Assembly: GCF_015689195.1 (NCBI RefSeq)
Contig: NZ_CP065044.1
Span: 2,852,001-2,916,000, forward strand
Source: Pectobacterium aroidearum
GTDB taxonomy: Bacteria > Pseudomonadota > Gammaproteobacteria > Enterobacterales > Enterobacteriaceae
Direction of reading: 5' to 3'
Length of the DNA: 64,000 bases
Made by a program: the position numbers and the translations under genes
The notes under the pieces: model-generated
Database searches by the model: none
What the model saw: the letters and a program-made list of their open reading frames with translations, nothing else
What the model was told of the DNA's origin: nothing
In this document: piece by piece, positions 1 through 9,813 of the stretch
Numbering within the stretch: the stretch's first letter is position 1
Layout of the letters: every line of letters begins with the position of its first letter

Positions 1-901
1 TAAATAGCACCAGACAATACGCATTATTAGTAAGAATTCACCGTTCGATACATCATCGCAATCACCTTACGGTTCATCCTGTTCTTGGTCGTAATATTGT
101 CTGTATCTTGATACAAGAATAACTGGGAATGTTATTGATTCTTCATCATTAATAGAAAAATTTCAACAACGCGAGGGGATAATTGGAAACCTCATGACTC
201 GCTAATTTCACGCCATTTTCACGAAAATCATTCAACATAGCTACTCCTTTTTTGTTACATGCAACAAATAAAGGGGTAATTTAATCGGCATGACAATAAA
301 CGACGTCCCTTCATACCCCCTCCTATTTTCATTTTTAAATATCCATGAGGCACTCGCCTTGGGGAAATAACTTAAATTGACGGTACCATGAAAAATACGA
401 AACCTGTCACTAATGAAATTTTTCTTATCAACAAATTTAGTAATAATTAATTAACATCTATAAGTCATGCGCAGAAAAACATCACTCATGCCGCTGATTT
501 AACCGCATGTGCTTAAAAAAACCACTGTGCCATTTTATTTAGCGTGTTCCCTGCGTTATCGCCTCTTCACCCTGTCTATCGCGATCATGTTTACCCTGAA
601 GTCCCCTAACAAACCGTAACGCTGGTGAATCTGCCCAGCCAAAGATGGCATACGTCACGTGCGGCACGGCTTTACTCACCTCCGCGCCAAAACCAGCAAG
701 ACGGCCTCGAAATGACGTATAAAAATTTGACGTTGCACCGTCAAAATCGCCCAAATTTCATGCAACAATCATACATAAGGAGTATTTTGCAAGAGGCCTC
801 ACACTCTCCCGTTACGTTTTGTTGTAAAAAAACGACATGTAGCTATTCAACAATCATCAGCGCATGTGTTGATGGAAAAATAATAATAGAAAGGGGTTTT
901 C
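1..901. other. AT-rich non-coding stretch upstream of gstA
   Basis: No convincing protein gene is seen in these 900 bases. The longer open frames here have unlikely compositions and overlap each other. In E. coli the gene before gstA is the peptide transporter dtpA; no part of it is visible. The last part presumably carries the gstA promoter. One very short frame with a good ribosome binding site is listed separately. Confidence 0.6.
149..238 (-). CDS. Possible 29-residue small protein or gene remnant
   Basis: A 30-codon frame begins with ATG five bases after an AAGGAG ribosome binding site (plus-strand complement near 244-249) and ends at TAA. The predicted peptide starts MLNDFRENGVKLAS and ends LLKFFY. 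It has no signal peptide, membrane segment or family I recognise. It lies in an AT-rich gap with no companion gene. The good binding site is the only argument for it. It could be the truncated 5' end of a lost gene or a chance frame. Confidence 0.22.
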   Translation of the reverse strand: MLNDFRENGVKLASHEVSNYPLALLKFFY

Positions 902-1510
902 ATGAAACTGTTTTATCAAGCTGAAAGCAGTTCTCTTTTTACACACATCGTTTTGATCGAATCCAAACTGGAGTTCAAGCTGGAGAAGGTTAATCTGCGC
1001 ACGAAAAAAACAGAGCGTGGAACCGACTATACGTTCATCAACCCAAAAGGGATGGTGCCAGCGTTAGAGCTAGATGATGGTTCTATCCTGACTGAGGGTG
1101 TTGCCATCGCTGAGTACATTGCCGATCTGGTTCCGCACTGTAACCTTATCGCCCCCACCGGCAGCATGGCACGCTACCATACTCTCGAATGGCTGAATTA
1201 CATTTCTGCTGAGCTGCACAAAACGTTTACACCGATCTTCCGTCCTGGTACGCCGGAGACGTATAAAGAGCTGCTAATGGAATATTTGCAGGTCAAATTC
1301 CGTTATATCAATTTGGTGTTAAGTGAGCAGAATTATTTAGTCGCCAACCGTTTCAGTATCGCCGATGCGTATCTGTTTACCGTGATGCGCTGGGCACAGT
1401 CGCTAAAACTGGATATGTTCCGCTACCCTGCGCTGGCGGCTTACCTCGACCATATTGCCGAACGCCCTTCCGTCGCGACCGCGCTTAAGGTTGAAAGGTT
1501 GAAAGGTTGA
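902..1510 (+). CDS. gstA: Beta-class glutathione S-transferase with Ser in place of Cys10
   Basis: This 202-residue protein is close to E. coli GstA (201) and should be a cytosolic dimer handling glutathione and electrophiles or peroxides. The N-terminal thioredoxin-like half has the cis-proline motif (KGMVPAL, about residues 52-58) and the glutathione gamma-glutamyl contact (TEGVAIAEY, about 64-72). The helical C-terminal half has AELHKTF, with the His that contacts glutathione in beta-class enzymes. The hallmark Cys10 is missing: residues 8-12 read ESSSL where E. coli has GACSL. Chemistry may therefore differ from classical beta enzymes. Position before convergent pdxY matches E. coli. Three copies of an 8-bp repeat overlap the stop codon. 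The family is certain; activity is not. Confidence 0.93.
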   Translation: MKLFYQAESSSLFTHIVLIESKLEFKLEKVNLRTKKTERGTDYTFINPKGMVPALELDDGSILTEGVAIAEYIADLVPHCNLIAPTGSMARYHTLEWLNYISAELHKTFTPIFRPGTPETYKELLMEYLQVKFRYINLVLSEQNYLVANRFSIADAYLFTVMRWAQSLKLDMFRYPALAAYLDHIAERPSVATALKVERLKG

Positions 1511-1512
1511 AA
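1489..1512 (+). repeat. Three tandem copies of GGTTGAAA over the gstA stop codon
   Basis: The 8-bp unit GGTTGAAA occurs three times in a row and encodes the last GstA residues plus the TGA. The unit is not a multiple of three, yet losing one copy still gives ...VERLKG followed by TAG, and adding one leaves the same TGA. Copy-number changes would therefore not alter the protein. Confidence 0.85.
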
Positions 1513-1525
1513 GGATAGCACGCCA

Positions 1526-1556
1526 TAACGCCCCGACATTCGGGGCGTTATACGTT
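1526..1556. terminator. Terminator hairpin between convergent gstA and pdxY
   Basis: A perfect 11-bp stem (TAACGCCCCGA at 1526-1536, its complement at 1540-1550) encloses a 3-base loop and is followed on the plus strand by TACGTTTT. It sits directly between two converging genes. Termination of gstA is best supported, and it may also act on pdxY. Confidence 0.75.
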
Positions 1557-2417
1557 TTACGACAGACGAACCGCCTGGAAATGATGACGTGGATTAGCAA
1601 TCCCGTCCTGAGCGGCAACCAGTTGCAGCTCATATTCATTCATCTCTTTCGTCACCAGCATGACTTCATAAACAGCCGCCGTGGTATGCTCCAGCGCTTT
1701 ATCCAACGCCACGCCTTTAAGCAAGTTCACCAGCAGTAATCCACTGGTTAAATCGCCCACGCCGACAGGTTGACGCTCGAACTCCACCAGCGGCCGGCTG
1801 ATATGCCAGGCATCCGTCGGCGTAACCAACAGCATTTCAAAACTGTCTTCACGCGCGGCGGCTCGGCTAAGGTGCTTGACCAGAACGATTTTTGGCCCTT
1901 TTTCACACAAGGCGCGCGCGGTTGCCACAGCTTCCGCCACGTTATGCACGGTACGTCCACCCAGCAGTTCCAGTTCAGGCAGGTTCGGCGCGATAATATC
2001 GGCCGCTAGCAGCGACTGCTGACAATGAAAATCAGACACGCCGGGCGCGACGATGCAGCCTTTCTCTGGCGTACCCATCACCGGATCGCAGAAGTACAGC
2101 GCATCAGGATTAGCCGCTTTTACCTGCCGCACAATCCCCAAAATATGCTCACCTTGCTCCGCTGAGCCGATATAACCGCTCAGTACAGCATTACAGGTCT
2201 TCAGTTTGTCGATATTCGCAATCCCCTGCACCACTTCGGTCAGGTGGCTGGCAGGCATCACACACCCCGTCCAGTGGCCGTATTGGGTATGATTCGAGAA
2301 TTGCACCGTATTCAACGGCCAAACGTTTGCGCCCATCCGACGCATCGGAAACTCTGCCGCGCTGTTACCGGCATGACCAAAAACGACATGGGATTGGATG
2401 GAAAGTATATTTTTCAT
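1557..2417 (-). CDS. pdxY: Pyridoxal kinase PdxY
   Basis: PdxY phosphorylates pyridoxal to pyridoxal 5'-phosphate with ATP in the vitamin B6 salvage pathway of the cytosol. The 286 residues match the family length. The N-terminus [21 protein letters not shown] is the ribokinase-fold vitamin B6 kinase start, and the C-terminal [11 protein letters not shown] carries the anion hole and the catalytic Asp of the GxGD motif. It lies downstream of tyrS on the same strand, as in E. coli, where pdxH, tyrS and pdxY are neighbours. A hairpin between tyrS and pdxY could limit read-through. Nothing unusual is seen. Confidence 0.96.
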   Translation of the reverse strand: MKNILSIQSHVVFGHAGNSAAEFPMRRMGANVWPLNTVQFSNHTQYGHWTGCVMPASHLTEVVQGIANIDKLKTCNAVLSGYIGSAEQGEHILGIVRQVKAANPDALYFCDPVMGTPEKGCIVAPGVSDFHCQQSLLAADIIAPNLPELELLGGRTVHNVAEAVATARALCEKGPKIVLVKHLSRAAAREDSFEMLLVTPTDAWHISRPLVEFERQPVGVGDLTSGLLLVNLLKGVALDKALEHTTAAVYEVMLVTKEMNEYELQLVAAQDGIANPRHHFQAVRLS

Positions 2418-2462
2418 TAGATACGACTCAAATCCTTGCCAGCGCCTGCGCGCCTCAACTTA

Positions 2463-2490
2463 CAAGAAGAAAGGGAGCTGGCGCTCCCTT
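2463..2490 (-). terminator. Intrinsic terminator after tyrS
   Basis: On the minus strand the stem AAGGGAGC / GCTCCCTT with a 4-base loop is followed by TCTTCTT. It lies about 10 bases past the tyrS stop and before pdxY, so it would end or attenuate the tyrS transcript. Confidence 0.65.
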
Positions 2491-2501
2491 ATCGGTAATG
2501 C

Positions 2502-3779
2502 TTATGCTTTCCAGCAGATCAGGCAGTAGTGCTTTTTACCGCGGCGCAACAAGGTGTAGCGATCAAACAGACGGTCAGACGCGCTGAAGGTGTATTCAGG
2601 ATCGGCCTGTTTTTCGCCGTTAATGGTTACCGCATTCGAGGAGATCATCGTACGAGCCTGACCGCGTGACGGCACCAGTTCGGCACTCACCAACGCCTGT
2701 TGCAAATCGGCGCCGTTTTCCAGTTCGATAATCGGCATACCATCCTGCGCCAGTTGGGCAAAATCGTCCTGCGTCATATCCTGCAATGCGCCAGAGAACA
2801 GGCTTTGTGTAATACGACGAGCCGCTTCCAGACCCGCTTCGCCATGCACCATACGGGTCACTTCTTCTGCCAGCACATACTGCGCACGCGGAGCCTTACC
2901 GCTGTTTTTGTCTTCTTCTTCCAGCGCGTCGATGTCTTCGAGGCTCATGAATGTGAAGAATTTCAGGAAACGGTACACATCGGCATCTGACGTGTTGATC
3001 CAGAATTGGTAGAATTTGTAAGGGCTGGTCTTGCTGGCATCCAACCAGATCGCGCCGCCTTCCGTTTTACCGAATTTCGTCCCATCCGATTTGGTGATCA
3101 ATGGCACGGTCAAACCGTAAACCTGTTTCTGGTTCATACGGCGTGTCAAATCGATGCCGGACGTGATGTTGCCCCACTGATCAGAACCACCAATTTGCAG
3201 CTCGACGTCATGCTGCTTGTTCAGCGAGGCAAAGTCATATCCCTGCAACAGGTTGTAAGAAAACTCGGTGAAGGAAATGCCCACGTCATCACGGTTTAAA
3301 CGCTGTTTGACGGCTTCTTTGTTAATCATCTGATTAACGGAGAAATGTTTGCCGATGTCACGCAGGAAATCCAGCACGTTCATACCGCCAAACCAATCGT
3401 AGTTATTGGCTGCAATCGCGCTGTTTTTGCCGCAGTCAAAATCCAGGAATGGAGAAACCTGACGACGGATTTTCTCTACCCATTCACCCACGGTGTCGGC
3501 CGTGTTCAGCTTACGTTCTGTCGCTTTAAAACTTGGGTCACCGATCAGCCCCGTGGCGCCGCCTACCAGTGCCACCGGTTTGTGGCCAGCCAGTTGGAAG
3601 CGTTTCAGGCAAAGCAGTGGCACCAGATGCCCCAAATGCAAGCTGTCAGCGGTGGGATCAAAGCCGCAATACAGTGCAATTGGCCCTTGCGCCAGCCGCT
3701 CTGCTAACGCACCCTCATCCGTCACCTGGGCAATCAAGCCCCGCTCTTGCAATTGTTTAATCAGGTTACTACTCGCCAT
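2502..3779 (-). CDS. tyrS: Tyrosine--tRNA ligase
   Basis: Cytosolic class I aminoacyl-tRNA synthetase that charges tRNA-Tyr. The ATG at 3779 gives 425 residues (E. coli has 424) and starts [18 protein letters not shown]; a longer frame upstream adds non-conserved residues. The HIGH-type motif is HLGHL near residue 50. The KMSKS-equivalent is KFGKTEGG near 235, the enterobacterial form. A C-terminal S4-like RNA-binding domain includes [19 protein letters not shown]. It lies between pdxH and pdxY as in E. coli. Confidence 0.97.
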   Translation of the reverse strand: MASSNLIKQLQERGLIAQVTDEGALAERLAQGPIALYCGFDPTADSLHLGHLVPLLCLKRFQLAGHKPVALVGGATGLIGDPSFKATERKLNTADTVGEWVEKIRRQVSPFLDFDCGKNSAIAANNYDWFGGMNVLDFLRDIGKHFSVNQMINKEAVKQRLNRDDVGISFTEFSYNLLQGYDFASLNKQHDVELQIGGSDQWGNITSGIDLTRRMNQKQVYGLTVPLITKSDGTKFGKTEGGAIWLDASKTSPYKFYQFWINTSDADVYRFLKFFTFMSLEDIDALEEEDKNSGKAPRAQYVLAEEVTRMVHGEAGLEAARRITQSLFSGALQDMTQDDFAQLAQDGMPIIELENGADLQQALVSAELVPSRGQARTMISSNAVTINGEKQADPEYTFSASDRLFDRYTLLRRGKKHYCLICWKA

Positions 3780-4015
3780 CGATAACTCCATTTTTATAAA
3801 AAACAGGCTGTTACGCACCCTCTTTGGGTGACGCACAACGCCGTGAGAAATGCGCAGCATACCTGCCTGCTGCCGCATGATGATTTCGCTGTCGCATTAC
3901 CTTATGCAATAGGCTACGAACGCCATATTGCCGCGCAATGCCCAGTCAACGCGAAACTTCATAGGATAAAGTGCTGATGATAGGAGCGCCAGCGTTTAAC
4001 ACGGATATTTCGCGA

Positions 4016-4699
4016 TTAAGGCGCTAAACGATCAATCTGCCAGCCTTCTTCCTGTCGCTGGTAAAAAAATCGATCGTGCAAGCGGTGTTCTCCGCCCTGC
4101 CAAAATTCGACAGAATCGATAACGACGCGGAAGCCTCCCCAGAAACTCGGCAAAGGCACCTCGCCATTCTGGAATTTTTGCTTCAATTCCAAAAATTTGC
4201 TTTCCAACACACCGCGCGCTGAAATCCGGCTGGACTGCTTGGATACCCATGCGCCAATCTGACTGTCTTTCGGGCGACTGTGGAAATATTTCAGCACCTC
4301 AAGCGCAGGGAGCTTCTCCACCCGTCCCAGCACTATCACCTGTCGTTCCAGCATATGCCAAGGGAACAACAAGCTGATACGTGGGTTGTTTTCCAGATGA
4401 CGGGCTTTGCGACTGCCCATATTGGTATAAAACACCATGCCTTTCTCGTCATAGTGCTTAAGCAGAACGATGCGCTGGTAAGGTTGCCCGTGCTCATCAA
4501 CGGTCGCGACGGACATTGCGGTAGGATCGGCCAGTTTCGCGTCACAGGCCTGCTTCAGCCAGCGTTCAAATAAGTCCAGCGGGTTAGCGGGAAGATCGCT
4601 ACGACGAAGCCCACCACGCGTGTATTCACGGCGGATGTCGGCAATATCGGCGGATTGAAGAAGAGGAGTACTGTCAGAGGGCGTGCGTTCCTGAGTCAT
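4016..4699 (-). CDS. pdxH: Pyridoxine/pyridoxamine 5'-phosphate oxidase
   Basis: FMN-dependent oxidase that turns pyridoxine or pyridoxamine 5'-phosphate into pyridoxal 5'-phosphate, the last step of B6 biosynthesis and salvage. The start at 4699 ([14 protein letters not shown]) gives 227 residues, near the E. coli length of 218. Typical blocks include [10 protein letters not shown], the FMN-binding [18 protein letters not shown] region and [12 protein letters not shown]. The C-terminus has the family signature FWGGFRV followed by [13 protein letters not shown] and ends RLAP. An in-frame ATG 25 codons upstream is less likely because that part is not conserved. Confidence 0.96.
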   Translation of the reverse strand: MTQERTPSDSTPLLQSADIADIRREYTRGGLRRSDLPANPLDLFERWLKQACDAKLADPTAMSVATVDEHGQPYQRIVLLKHYDEKGMVFYTNMGSRKARHLENNPRISLLFPWHMLERQVIVLGRVEKLPALEVLKYFHSRPKDSQIGAWVSKQSSRISARGVLESKFLELKQKFQNGEVPLPSFWGGFRVVIDSVEFWQGGEHRLHDRFFYQRQEEGWQIDRLAP

Positions 4700-4805
4700 A
4701 ATATCCTGCTGTCGCAATGTCGGGCCAGAAGCGGGCGAAAATCCCATTTTGCTCCCGTACCCGAAAAATCGCAATCAGCAGTAACACCGCAACCGTGCGG
4801 CGTAG

Positions 4806-5123
4806 TTACATCGGTGCCAATATGCAGTCATCCACGATAACCCGTTCACCACGTTGGATAAATGCACGATCGCCTTTGCTCCAGAATGTGTAGGTGTCAT
4901 TGCTGTATCTGACGCCAGAAGCGGACACCACCTGAGGGAGAGCAAGGCGTTCGCCATCTAGCAGGAAACTCACCTGCGAAGGCGTTTCACCGCCCTGCTG
5001 TAGTGTCACCGTGAGCGGCATGGTGCCGCATTGATAATGCAGCGTTTCAACCGTTTGTTTATGACCGAAATAGCTGCATCCGCTCAGCAGAATCAGCGCT
5101 GTCCCTGTCAGCAATCGTTTCAT
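4806..5123 (-). CDS. mliC: MliC-type lysozyme inhibitor lipoprotein
   Basis: A 105-residue lipoprotein of the MliC/PliC family, which inhibits c-type lysozyme at the cell envelope. A signal peptide ends in the lipobox LLSGC, with the acylated Cys near residue 16. The mature part has the two family cysteines (YQCGTM and DDCILAPM) and a short beta domain with SGVRYSNDTYTFWSKGDRAFI. It sits between pdxH and anmK exactly as in E. coli. Such an inhibitor could protect against host or predator lysozymes. Identification rests on the pattern and on gene order. Confidence 0.88.
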   Translation of the reverse strand: MKRLLTGTALILLSGCSYFGHKQTVETLHYQCGTMPLTVTLQQGGETPSQVSFLLDGERLALPQVVSASGVRYSNDTYTFWSKGDRAFIQRGERVIVDDCILAPM

Positions 5124-5220
5124 TTTTTTCTCCTGTCATTCTTGTCGATGGCGGCAACTGACACGGCCGCATACTGAAGTTTAACAAGAGGATAAACATG
5201 AACCTCTCGGCAAAATCCGA

Positions 5221-6333
5221 TTAATCCGCGTTGACCGGATAAATCGCGCCTAATACCGTTTCCTGACTCGCTCCCGTGACGGAAGGCAGATTGCCAGACA
5301 GTCCCGACAGCGTGCGTGAAGCTAGCCAGGCAAATGCCAACGCTTCCATGTCATCGCCGCTTACGCCACATTCATCCGTCGTACTGACTTCGATGCCCGG
5401 CAGCAGCGCCGAGAGACGCGTCATGATGAGCGGATTACGCGCTCCACCGCCACAAACCAGTAAACGTTCACATCCGCCGACCAGCAGCACCTGTTCGGCG
5501 ATGCTCATCGCGGTTAACTCAACCAGCGTTGCCTGAACATCCTGCGGTGCCATCGGCGGCAGGCCAGCCAGCATTCTCTCCAGCCAGCTCAGGTTGAAAT
5601 ACTCGCGTCCGGTGCTTTTGGGCGCCCGTAACGCAAAATACGGATCGGTCAACATCCGACGAAGCAACAGCGGATTCACCTGCCCGCTCATCGCCCACAC
5701 GGCGTCTTTATCATACGGTTGTGCACAATGCCGCCAGATCCAGGCATCCAGCAGCATATTTCCGGGACCGGTATCGTAACCGCGCACGGGCGCACCCGGC
5801 ACCAACAGCGACAGATTGGCGATGCCTCCAATGTTGAGCACGATACGCCGTTCGACAGGATGTAGCAGCAACGCATGGTGGAACGATGGCACCAGCGGTG
5901 CACCTTGCCCACCGTAAGCCAAATCGCGGCGGCGAAAATCCCCCACGGTCGTAATACCTGTCAATGCGGCGACACGGTTATTATCACCGATCTGCAACGT
6001 GCAGGGCGCATCACCCGTGGGCTCATGCCAGACCGTTTGCCCGTGACAGCCAATCGCCGTAATATCCTGGGCTCTCAACTCCGTTTCTTTAAGCAGCGTC
6101 AGCACCGCTTCGGCAAACAAGATCCCCAGACGCGTATCCAACTGCCCCAGCGCCGACAGTGTCACCGCCTGCCCCTGACACATCCCCAGGATCGCCATTT
6201 TGATGTCCTGCGGTATCGGGTGACAGTAGCTGGCCTGCTGAGCAACCGTATGTTCGTCAATCGCGGCTAGCACAACATCCACACCATCGAGGCTGGTGCC
6301 GGACATTACGCCAATATATCTGCCTGATCTCAT
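5221..6333 (-). CDS. anmK: Anhydro-N-acetylmuramic acid kinase
   Basis: AnmK phosphorylates and opens 1,6-anhydro-MurNAc to MurNAc-6-phosphate in peptidoglycan recycling in the cytosol. The 370 residues match the family. The start [19 protein letters not shown] contains the ATP-binding signature [10 protein letters not shown]. Later blocks include [31 protein letters not shown] with a catalytic Asp, and [14 protein letters not shown]. It follows mliC as in E. coli. Confidence 0.96.
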   Translation of the reverse strand: MRSGRYIGVMSGTSLDGVDVVLAAIDEHTVAQQASYCHPIPQDIKMAILGMCQGQAVTLSALGQLDTRLGILFAEAVLTLLKETELRAQDITAIGCHGQTVWHEPTGDAPCTLQIGDNNRVAALTGITTVGDFRRRDLAYGGQGAPLVPSFHHALLLHPVERRIVLNIGGIANLSLLVPGAPVRGYDTGPGNMLLDAWIWRHCAQPYDKDAVWAMSGQVNPLLLRRMLTDPYFALRAPKSTGREYFNLSWLERMLAGLPPMAPQDVQATLVELTAMSIAEQVLLVGGCERLLVCGGGARNPLIMTRLSALLPGIEVSTTDECGVSGDDMEALAFAWLASRTLSGLSGNLPSVTGASQETVLGAIYPVNAD

Positions 6334-6528
6334 TATGTAGCCTTTGCCCTTGTGGGATAAAAAGAGAACACCGATAACAACCGTTATATCGAGAATAAAA
6401 GTAGCACGTTAACACGCTGAATTATTAAATTTTTTGCGTTTTTGCCACACGGGCTAGGTTTTAACCAAATGTGGGTTTTTGATAATATTTGCTACAAAAA
6501 AAACCACTTCTCGTGCTATTTACTTCTC

Positions 6529-6545
6529 TGTTTATACGAAATTTA
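6529..6545 (+). promoter_or_regulatory. Possible PhoP box upstream of slyB
   Basis: TGTTTA, five bases, then AATTTA resembles the PhoP direct repeat (T/G)GTTTA-N5-(T/G)GTTTA; the first half is perfect and the second matches 4 of 6. A TATTAT hexamer starts eight bases later. slyB is a known PhoP target in enterobacteria, but this sequence match alone is modest. Confidence 0.33.
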
Positions 6546-6682
6546 AGCGCACTATTATATTCTGAAAAAAAGAGTAAAAAGAGTGGCATGCTACACTGAG
6601 CCAGACCATAATTTATTGGTATAACACTGCGTCGGCCGCGGCTGTGCCAGCCCGACATATTCGCGATTAAGGAGTTTGAATT

Positions 6683-7150
6683 ATGATGAAGCGTTTACTT
6701 GTGGTTACCCTTGCAGGTATCACGCTGGCTGGTTGTGCTAATACCAGTACGCTTTCAGGTGATGTTTACAGTGCATCCGAAGCTAAACAGGTACAGACCG
6801 TTACCTACGGTACGATTGTTTCTACGCGCCCGGTTCAGATTCAGGCGGGAGAAGATTCTAACGTGATCGGCGCACTGGGTGGTGCCGTATTGGGTGGTTT
6901 CCTGGGTAACACTATCGGCGGCGGTTCCGGTCGTAGTCTGGCAACAGCAGCTGGCGCAGTCGCCGGCGGTGTAGCGGGTCAAAGCGCCACAGGTGCACTG
7001 AACCGCACGCAAGGTGTAGAACTGGAAATTCGTCGTGATGACGGTAGTACCATTATGGTGGTACAGAAACAAGGCGATACTAAATTCAGCGCAGGTCAAC
7101 GCGTTGCTATGGCCAGCAATGGCCGCAGTATCACCGTTTCTCCACGCTGA
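6683..7150 (+). CDS. slyB: Outer-membrane lipoprotein SlyB
   Basis: SlyB is an outer-membrane lipoprotein with a glycine-zipper domain, linked to envelope integrity and PhoPQ signalling. The 155 residues match the E. coli length. The lipobox is LAGC near residue 18. The glycine-rich segment GALGGAVLGGFLGNTIGGGSG and its continuation GAVAGGVAGQ follow at about residues 70-110. A GGAG ribosome binding site precedes the ATG. It is divergent from anmK and convergent with slyA. Confidence 0.96.
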   Translation: MMKRLLVVTLAGITLAGCANTSTLSGDVYSASEAKQVQTVTYGTIVSTRPVQIQAGEDSNVIGALGGAVLGGFLGNTIGGGSGRSLATAAGAVAGGVAGQSATGALNRTQGVELEIRRDDGSTIMVVQKQGDTKFSAGQRVAMASNGRSITVSPR

Positions 7151-7155
7151 TGCTG

Positions 7156-7190
7156 TGTGACGCTCGCCACGGTCTGTGGCGAGCGTCACA
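7156..7190. terminator. Perfect 15-bp hairpin after slyB
   Basis: The arm TGTGACGCTCGCCAC (7156-7170) is repeated exactly inverted at 7176-7190 around a 5-base loop, six bases after the slyB stop. There is no following T-run, so this may be a 3'-end protecting hairpin rather than a standard intrinsic terminator. Confidence 0.55.
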
Positions 7191-7281
7191 ACGAATAATC
7201 AACTCCCGGAATAAACAACCAATAACAGATACCGGTAATATTGCCGGGATTTAATTCTCCCTCTGCGTAACCCAAATTTAG

Positions 7282-7722
7282 CTACGCTTGATTTTCATGT
7301 AATGCCAATATATTTTTCTCAAGGCGCGCAACCAGCAGCGCTAATTCATCAACCTGCTCCGGCGTAATTCCAAATAATACTTCATTACGTGTATGGCTAA
7401 TTACACCATTGACTGCCTGTATAATCGGCTCTGCTGATTCGGTCAGCATAATACGTTTTGCCCGACGATCGTGCGCACAAACGTGGCGAGTGATTAACCC
7501 TTTCTCCTCAAGCTGATCCAGTGTTCGGACTAATGAGGGTTGCTCAATACCTATCGCTTTGGCCAGCTGAATCTGCGACTGACCAGGGGGTAGATGGTAT
7601 ATGTTATGCAGCGTAACCCAATGCGTCTGGGTCAGTTCAAGTGGTTTTAATCGATGATCGACCAGCGCACGCCACACGCGCACCAGACGGGCTAAATCAG
7701 ATCCTAATGGCAATTCCATCAC
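7282..7722 (-). CDS. slyA: MarR-family regulator SlyA (Hor/Rap type)
   Basis: A 146-residue winged-helix dimeric DNA-binding protein. The helix-turn-helix covers about residues 48-75 ([30 protein letters not shown]), followed by the wing ([17 protein letters not shown]). The start [34 protein letters not shown] is typical of SlyA. In soft-rot bacteria the homologues Hor/Rap control exoenzymes, antibiotic and virulence traits (established for the family). It converges on slyB as in E. coli. A SlyA-type palindrome 13 bases upstream of the start suggests autoregulation. The first residues MM allow a start at the second ATG. Confidence 0.95.
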   Translation of the reverse strand: MMELPLGSDLARLVRVWRALVDHRLKPLELTQTHWVTLHNIYHLPPGQSQIQLAKAIGIEQPSLVRTLDQLEEKGLITRHVCAHDRRAKRIMLTESAEPIIQAVNGVISHTRNEVLFGITPEQVDELALLVARLEKNILALHENQA

Positions 7723-7734
7723 CTCTCCTTATTG

Positions 7735-7746
7735 TTAGCACGCTAA
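7735..7746. promoter_or_regulatory. SlyA operator-like palindrome before slyA
   Basis: TTAGCACGCTAA differs by one base from the SlyA consensus palindrome TTAGCAAGCTAA and lies just upstream of the slyA start. Its position suggests negative autoregulation, which is known for slyA in other enterobacteria. Confidence 0.6.
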
Positions 7747-7946
7747 GTTATATCCCTGGATTGCAATCAACTCTGATTTATAAAATAAGAAACGACTTTA
7801 TTGTTGTAAAAATAGAACCATCGTGAAATGGATTCTATCAAATAAAAGTCTTCTAAAAATGATCTCAGGCTTATTTTATTCAATCGAACGCTCCTGCGTT
7901 GCTTAAACAAAATTTCACGTAAATAGATCATCTAAGACAAGATGAC

Positions 7947-8186
7947 TTAAAACAACGATGGCTGACGGGATTCTGCTGGTGTATCGGTTTTCTCTGAACG
8001 CTGTGAGCGTTTCATTCTCTGCCGACACAAACGCAGCACATCCTGTTTCTGCGCATCACTCATTTGGCCCCAACTAAAGCGTTCATTACGACTGCGAAAG
8101 CAACCGCGACAATACCCGCCTTCATCCGCCTGACAAATACCACGGCATGGATTAGGGACAACAAAGAGTTCAAGTTGCTCTGGCAC
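7947..8186 (-). CDS. DUF1289 protein, YdhL-like, GTG start
   Basis: A 79-residue DUF1289 protein of unknown function. The GTG at 8186 is chosen because a perfect AGGAGG (complement at 8191-8196) lies four bases before it and the product VPEQLELFVVPNPCRGICQ then aligns with the start of E. coli YdhL, also 79 residues. A longer upstream frame lacks this support. Four cysteines (CRGIC and CRGC) form a compact cluster suited to metal or Fe-S binding; this is inference. The tail ends RQPSLF. In E. coli ydhL lies in the same slyA-gloA interval. Confidence 0.85.
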   Translation of the reverse strand: MPEQLELFVVPNPCRGICQADEGGYCRGCFRSRNERFSWGQMSDAQKQDVLRLCRQRMKRSQRSEKTDTPAESRQPSLF

Positions 8187-8474
8187 AACACCTCCTGCGA
8201 CAACTCTATTTATTGAAGCCCTGTTCTTTACCGCTGGCAAGCCAAAACAGACAGTCATAATGAAAATAATTAGATAACCATTGTAATAACTGACGATTTT
8301 TTTACACGTCAGGCGTTCTAAAAGTGCTCCAACGCGCTATTTGCCCCTCCTGTTAGTACGTTTTAACACAAACCTCACCATCGTGTCGCATTTTTAGCAT
8401 CATCCCAACAGCTTGGACTCGACAGAGCCACAACGCTATACTTCCCTTTTGTTGCACTTTTTAACGAGGACACT

Positions 8475-8882
8475 ATGCGTTTACTTCACACCATGCTGCG
8501 TGTTGGCGATTTACAACGTTCTATCGATTTTTATACTCAGGTTCTGGGAATGCGCGTGCTGCGCACCAGCGAAAATACCGAATACAAATACACGCTGGCT
8601 TTCGTCGGTTATACCGAAGAGAGCGAAGGTGCGGTTATTGAACTGACCTACAACTGGGGCGTCGACAGTTATGATCTGGGCAACGCCTATGGTCACATCG
8701 CACTGGGCGTCGACGATGTTGCCGCAACCTGTGAGCGTATCCGCAAAGCAGGTGGCAATGTCACGCGCGAAGCCGGTCCGGTCAAAGGCGGCACCACCGT
8801 CATCGCGTTCATTGAAGATCCAGACGGTTATAAAATCGAATTGATCGAAAATGCCCACGCGGGTAACGGCATCGGCCGCTAA
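8475..8882 (+). CDS. gloA: Lactoylglutathione lyase (glyoxalase I)
   Basis: Glyoxalase I isomerises the hemithioacetal of methylglyoxal and glutathione to S-lactoylglutathione in the cytosol. The 135 residues match E. coli GloA. All four metal ligands of the nickel enzyme are visible: His5 (MRLLH), Glu56 (VIELTYNWG), His74 (YGHIALGV) and Glu122 (GYKIELIE). The N- and C-terminal halves show the two-fold VOC repeat. It lies just before rnt as in E. coli. An upstream CTT/GTT-rich frame starting near 8413 is not used because it is in another frame. Confidence 0.97.
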   Translation: MRLLHTMLRVGDLQRSIDFYTQVLGMRVLRTSENTEYKYTLAFVGYTEESEGAVIELTYNWGVDSYDLGNAYGHIALGVDDVAATCERIRKAGGNVTREAGPVKGGTTVIAFIEDPDGYKIELIENAHAGNGIGR

Positions 8883-9028
8883 TATCTCGCCTTATACAGG
8901 TGCTACAGCGGCACCTGTTCTCCCCCCTTCTTCTGCCATCACCCTCGTTTGAACGGCAACGGCATGCTGCATCTCCGGCCAAAATTTGCAATAATGCGCG
9001 CTGCATTTTGCTAACAATTAAGAGACAA

Positions 9029-9700
9029 ATGGCTGATAAAAGTGATCTGAACGCCCTGAGCGGTCGTTTTCGTGGGTTTTACCCGGTAGTGATTGATGTT
9101 GAAACTGCCGGATTCAATGCGAAAACCGATGCCTTGCTGGAAGTTGCGGCGGTAACATTAAAAATGGATCAAGACGGTTGGTTGCAGCCAGATGAAACGC
9201 TACATTTTCATGTTGAGCCATTCGAAGGCGCGATCCTCGAACCCGCCGCGCTGGCATTTAACGGTATTGACCCCACAAACCCGCTACGCGGTGCAGTGAG
9301 CGAATATGATGCACTGCATGAAATTTTCAAAGTCGTGCGCAAAGGGATCAAGGAGCAAAACTGTAATCGTGCCATTATCGTGGCGCATAACGCCACATTC
9401 GATCACAGTTTCATGATGGCAGCAGCAGAGCGCTGTAGCCTGAAACGTAACCCGTTCCACCCTTTCGCTACCTTCGATACCGCCGCACTCAGCGGGCTGG
9501 TGCTGGGCCAAACCGTACTAGCTAAGGCCTGTATTACCGCAGGGATTGCGTTTGACTCCAGTCAGGCACACTCCGCGCTGTATGACACCAACCAGACGGC
9601 ATTACTGTTCTGTGAGTTGGTTAATCGCTGGAAACGCCTAGGCGGCTGGCCGATTGCGCTGGAAGAAAATTCGCTGGAAGACGTGTCCGCCGAAGACTGA
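9029..9700 (+). CDS. rnt: Ribonuclease T
   Basis: RNase T is a DEDDh 3'-5' exonuclease that trims tRNA, 5S and 23S rRNA ends. The ATG at 9029 ([21 protein letters not shown]) gives 223 residues (E. coli has 215). Exo I is [10 protein letters not shown] with the DxE pair. Exo II is [13 protein letters not shown]. Exo III is [11 protein letters not shown] with the catalytic His and last Asp. It lies after gloA and converges on grxD, as in E. coli. Confidence 0.96.
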   Translation: MADKSDLNALSGRFRGFYPVVIDVETAGFNAKTDALLEVAAVTLKMDQDGWLQPDETLHFHVEPFEGAILEPAALAFNGIDPTNPLRGAVSEYDALHEIFKVVRKGIKEQNCNRAIIVAHNATFDHSFMMAAAERCSLKRNPFHPFATFDTAALSGLVLGQTVLAKACITAGIAFDSSQAHSALYDTNQTALLFCELVNRWKRLGGWPIALEENSLEDVSAED

Positions 9701-9719
9701 AAAAATGGGAAAGTCAGAA

Positions 9720-9748
9720 AACAAAAAACGGGTGCCATGAGGCACCCG
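9720..9748 (-). terminator. Intrinsic terminator of grxD
   Basis: On the minus strand the stem CGGGTGCC / GGCACCCG with a TCAT loop is followed by a TTTTTTG run. It lies between the converging rnt and grxD genes, so it fits grxD best. Confidence 0.8.
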
Positions 9749-9813
9749 CTGGAAGAGGATTTACGCTCGCATCGTAACAACATTACGCATCGTCATTACG
9801 CCAAAAGAAAGTA

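Noticed and set aside
625..924. 99-codon plus-strand frame before gstA
   Set aside because: Composition is unlike a protein, it overlaps the gstA start and has no ribosome binding site or recognised domain.
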